From contig WHUA01000005.1 of assembly GCA_009377445.1 (NCBI GenBank), positions 186,001-250,000 of the forward strand: DNA of 64,000 nucleotides. Reading direction: 5' to 3'. A model generated the notes under the pieces. It had not been told where the DNA came from. It saw only the letters and a program-made list of their open reading frames with translations, and did not search any database. A program made the position numbers and the translations under genes. Shown piece after piece: positions 61,755 to 64,000 of this stretch. This stretch comes from Alphaproteobacteria bacterium. GTDB lineage: Bacteria; Pseudomonadota; Alphaproteobacteria; UBA8366. Within the stretch, counting starts at the first letter, position 1. Each line of letters opens with the position of its first letter.

Positions 61755-62378
61755 CTAACGAAGGCCGCGCGTCTCGATATGCTGGCGATAGGCGTCGTAG
61801 TCGCGCGCCGCGGCGATTTCCTCGCGCCCGAGCCGGGCGATCGAATGGCGCAGCTCCGTCTTCTCCTCGGCGAGTTGCTTGAGGTCTATGGCGAGCGTCG
61901 CGCGCGCGGCGGCCGCGAGGCCGGGCCCGATCACCCGCACGGTCTTGTCCGCCAGCAGCCGCTCCACGGTCCGCTCGCGCCGCTTGCTGTGGTCCAGGCG
62001 GTTCCGGATGCTGCGCAGCGCCGCGTGGCGCTCGTAGAGGCCGAAGCCGTCGGCGTGCGCGGCGATGAAGGCGCTCTCCTGGCCGGAGGGGCAGATGCCG
62101 GAATACTGATAGCCTTGCGTGCCCAGGTGATAGCCGTTCAGCGGCCGGCAGAAATGCGCCAGCCCGTCGGCCCGGCCGACGGTGTAGGCATCGAAGCCGG
62201 CCGCGACGCCGTGCTCGGCGCAGTCCTTCCGCCGGGTGCCGAAATAGGCCGGGCTGCGTCCCTGGACGCCGTCCTCATAACCGATGGCCCGCCAGTCGGC
62301 GGTCTGGCATTCCGCGGCATCCATGCCGGCGCAGCCGGCGAGCATCAGGCAGAGCGATAGGATTGCAAGCCCACGCAT
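61755..62378 (-). CDS. DUF2799 lipoprotein
   Basis: 207 residues. Lipobox LAGC after a short signal. The DUF2799 pattern is clear: DWRAIGYEDGVQGR, RRKDCAEHG, GRADGLAHFCRPLNGYHLGTQGYQYSGIC. The C-terminal third is helical and charged. The function is unknown; it probably sits in the outer membrane. The ATG at 62378 follows GGAGGA. A very AT-rich stretch (61690-61754) lies between it and the TcuA-like gene. Confidence 0.87.
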   Translation of the reverse strand: MRGLAILSLCLMLAGCAGMDAAECQTADWRAIGYEDGVQGRSPAYFGTRRKDCAEHGVAAGFDAYTVGRADGLAHFCRPLNGYHLGTQGYQYSGICPSGQESAFIAAHADGFGLYERHAALRSIRNRLDHSKRRERTVERLLADKTVRVIGPGLAAAARATLAIDLKQLAEEKTELRHSIARLGREEIAAARDYDAYRQHIETRGLR

Positions 62379-62390
62379 GGCGTTTCCTCC

Positions 62391-62404
62391 GGTTCCGCGG
62401 AACC
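62391..62404. promoter_or_regulatory. Perfect 14-bp palindrome next to the DUF2799 ribosome site
   Basis: GGTTCCGCGGAACC directly abuts the GGAGGA ribosome site of the leftward DUF2799 gene. It could be a repressor site in the divergent promoter or a small hairpin limiting translation. Confidence 0.4.
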
Positions 62405-62522
62405 ATAGGTAGGCATGCATTAAGGAGAAATTAACGCCCGAAGCCCGGTGTAATCGAGGCGCGGTTATGCCAACATCCGGGGCGTCGCCGCACCCATTCC
62501 CAGCTCCCGGGGCAACGCTCGC

Positions 62523-63293
62523 ATGAAGATCGCCACCTTCAACGTCAACTCCGTCAAAGCGCGGCTGCCGCGCGTCCTCGAATGGCTCGAGGAGGCGAAG
62601 CCGGATGTCGCGCTGCTGCAGGAGACGAAGTGCGAGGACGACAAGTTCCCCCTGCTGGAGATCCATGCGCTCGGATATCAGACCGCGCTGCACGGCCAGA
62701 AGACCTACAACGGCGTCGCCATCCTGTCGCGCTATCCGATCGGGGACGTGGTATGCGGCCTGCCCGGCGGCGACGGCGACGACCACGCGCGCTACATCGA
62801 GGGAACGGTGAAGGGTGTCCGGGTCGCCAGCATCTACCTGCCGAACGGCAATCCAACGGATACCGAGAAATTCCCCTACAAGCTCGCCTGGATGGAGCGG
62901 CTGCGCACGCATATCCGCCGCACCCTGCTGCCGGCGGAGATGCCGCTCGCGCTCGGCGGCGACTACAACTGCTGCCCGACGGACAAGGACGTGTACGACC
63001 CGAAGGCCTGGGCCGACGACGCGCTATGCCGGCCGGAGACGCGGGCGCAGTTCCGCGCGATGATCAACCTCGGCCTGACCGAGGCCTGGCGCGCGCTGCA
63101 CAACGAGATCGCCTACACCTTCTGGGACTATCAGGCGGGGCGCTGGTCGCGCGACGAAGGCCTGCGCATCGACCATTTCCTGCTGTCGCCGCGGGCCGCC
63201 GACCGGTTGGTCGCCTGCGAGATCGACCGCAAGCCCCGCGGCAAGGAAAAGGCGTCCGACCACACGCCGGTTTGGGTGGAGTTGAGGGAGTAG
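62523..63293 (+). CDS. xth: Exodeoxyribonuclease III
   Basis: 256 residues. Exonuclease/endonuclease/phosphatase fold: KIATFNVNSVKARLPRVLEWL, the metal Glu in LLQETKC, YNGVAILSRYPI, the Asp/Asn pair in GDYNCCPTDKDVYDP, and the catalytic Asp-His in KASDHTPVWVEL. It cuts at abasic sites and degrades 3' ends in base-excision repair. Cys-Cys in the GDYN motif replaces the more usual Val-Ala. The ATG at 62523 gives the canonical start. Confidence 0.95.
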   Translation: MKIATFNVNSVKARLPRVLEWLEEAKPDVALLQETKCEDDKFPLLEIHALGYQTALHGQKTYNGVAILSRYPIGDVVCGLPGGDGDDHARYIEGTVKGVRVASIYLPNGNPTDTEKFPYKLAWMERLRTHIRRTLLPAEMPLALGGDYNCCPTDKDVYDPKAWADDALCRPETRAQFRAMINLGLTEAWRALHNEIAYTFWDYQAGRWSRDEGLRIDHFLLSPRAADRLVACEIDRKPRGKEKASDHTPVWVELRE

Positions 63294-63309
63294 CGGGGAC
63301 CGAGCGTCT

Positions 63310-63394
63310 TCATGCTTCGACAAGCTCAGCATGAGGATGGTTTTGAGCTTTAGATCAAGGCAGTAGACCTCATCCTGAGCCTGTCGAAGGATGA
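63310..63394. repeat. Family B inverted repeat between xth and ilvD
   Basis: CATGCTTCGACAAGCTCAGC and its near-perfect complement around an AT-rich loop, between convergent genes, as at 34397; probably a bidirectional terminator. Confidence 0.65.
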
Positions 63395-63415
63395 GTACGC
63401 ACCGCCCCCGCCCCC

Positions 63416-64000
63416 TCAAATATCCGCGAACACGTGCGACTCCGCCTTGCCGCCAGGATGCGTCACGGCGCCGTTGCGGGCGTTGCCGACGGTCTGGGCG
63501 TATTTCCAGAGCGCGCCGGAGCGGTAGTCGGTCTCGCGCGGCTTCCAGGCCTTGCGGCGCTTCTCGAGCTCGGCGTCGTCGAGGTCGACCGCGAGGATGC
63601 CCTCCACCGCGTCGATGGTGATCTTGTCGCCATCCTTCAGCAGCGCGATCGGCCCGCCGACCGCTGCCTCAGGCCCGATGTGGCCGATGCAGAAGCCGCG
63701 CGTGGCGCCCGAGAAGCGCCCGTCGGTGATCAACGCCACCTTGTCGCCCATGCCCTGGCCGTAGATCGCCGAGGTGGTCGCCAGCATCTCGCGCATGCCG
63801 GGGCCGCCCTTCGGCCCTTCGTAACGGATGACGAACACGTCGCCCGCCTCGTACTGGCGCAGCTCGACGCATTCGAAGGCGTCCTCCTCGCAGTCGAAGA
63901 CGCGGGCGGCGCCGGTGAACGTAAGCTTCTCCAGCCCGGCCACCTTCACGATGGCGCCGTCGGGTGCGAGATTGCCCTTGAGGCCGACCACGCCGCCGGT
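63416..64000 (-). CDS. ilvD: Dihydroxy-acid dehydratase, 5' end outside window
   Basis: The frame runs off the right edge; the last 194 residues are visible. The C-terminal domain matches Ilv[74 protein letters not shown] and [19 protein letters not shown]. It converts dihydroxyisovalerate and dihydroxymethylvalerate to 2-oxoacids in branched-chain amino acid synthesis, using an iron-sulfur cluster. Confidence 0.95.
   Translation of the reverse strand, partial: TGGVVGLKGNLAPDGAIVKVAGLEKLTFTGAARVFDCEEDAFECVELRQYEAGDVFVIRYEGPKGGPGMREMLATTSAIYGQGMGDKVALITDGRFSGATRGFCIGHIGPEAAVGGPIALLKDGDKITIDAVEGILAVDLDDAELEKRRKAWKPRETDYRSGALWKYAQTVGNARNGAVTHPGGKAESHVFADI

Overview
The window is GC-rich, densely coded chromosomal DNA that fits an alphaproteobacterium. 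Three points suggest this. A dgt-argS-SPOR-nagZ-scpA-scpB-tatABC-serS-surE-pcm-M23 cluster, divergent from an erpA-like gene, has the gene order I know from alphaproteobacteria. Small alphaproteobacterial markers are present (DUF815 ATPase, yajC, Mth938-like and NDUFAF6-like proteins, DUF4389-trmFO, ssb divergent from uvrA). The intergenic spaces are full of short palindromic repeats. A hopanoid-type MMPL exporter agrees with a Rhodospirillales- or Hyphomicrobiales-like lineage, but I cannot name a genus. No tRNA, rRNA, CRISPR array, phage or complete insertion sequence was seen.

Layout. 0-12 kb is an accessory catabolic stretch: two TauD-type dioxygenases, a class III CoA-transferase, a tandem pair of amidohydrolases set in a repeat array, a methyltransferase, an AraC regulator with a GNAT acetyltransferase, a divergent acyl-CoA dehydrogenase, an NHL-repeat protein and a GhrA-like reductase. 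12-14.6 kb holds an unnamed two-gene operon (five-pass coiled membrane protein plus von Willebrand A lipoprotein) behind an AT-rich island. 14.7-30 kb is mainly housekeeping: a CNT nucleoside transporter, malate synthase G, a DUF2927 metalloprotease-like protein, coaD, gyrA, three OmpA-like lipoproteins around an MscS channel, ssb and uvrA. 29.8-31.4 kb has a RubisCO-like protein translationally overlapped by a cupin gene. 31.7-39.7 kb has DUF4389-trmFO, an SDR, the NDUFAF6-like and Mth938-like proteins, a lone urate-oxidase-type membrane domain, Fe superoxide dismutase, yajC and DUF815. 39.8-45.8 kb is envelope transport: an LPG-synthase-type membrane protein behind a 21-codon upstream ORF, an HpnN-like MMPL protein, a DedA/YqaA protein and ExbBD. 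45.9-59.4 kb is the long leftward conserved cluster, interrupted by one orphan ABC ATPase. 59.6-64 kb has an erpA-like gene, a TcuA-like flavoprotein, a DUF2799 lipoprotein, exonuclease III and the 3' part of ilvD.

A second layer is the repeat population. I distinguish five families: A, paired 30-bp hairpins; B, long inverted repeats with a CTTCGACAAGCTCAGC core; C, a 125-bp element in two copies; D, a 105-bp double hairpin in two copies; and E, a 160-bp element that carries B, in four copies. Several have been drafted into genes. A elements end malate synthase and the cupin, and both D copies supply the TAG stop of the gene beside them. E copies flank each amidohydrolase, next to a 30-bp remnant of a third.

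Candidates for undescribed biology are the membrane/vWA operon, the RLP-cupin pair, the OmpA-MscS cluster and the D element. Functions are inferred from recognisable motifs only; no database search was run.
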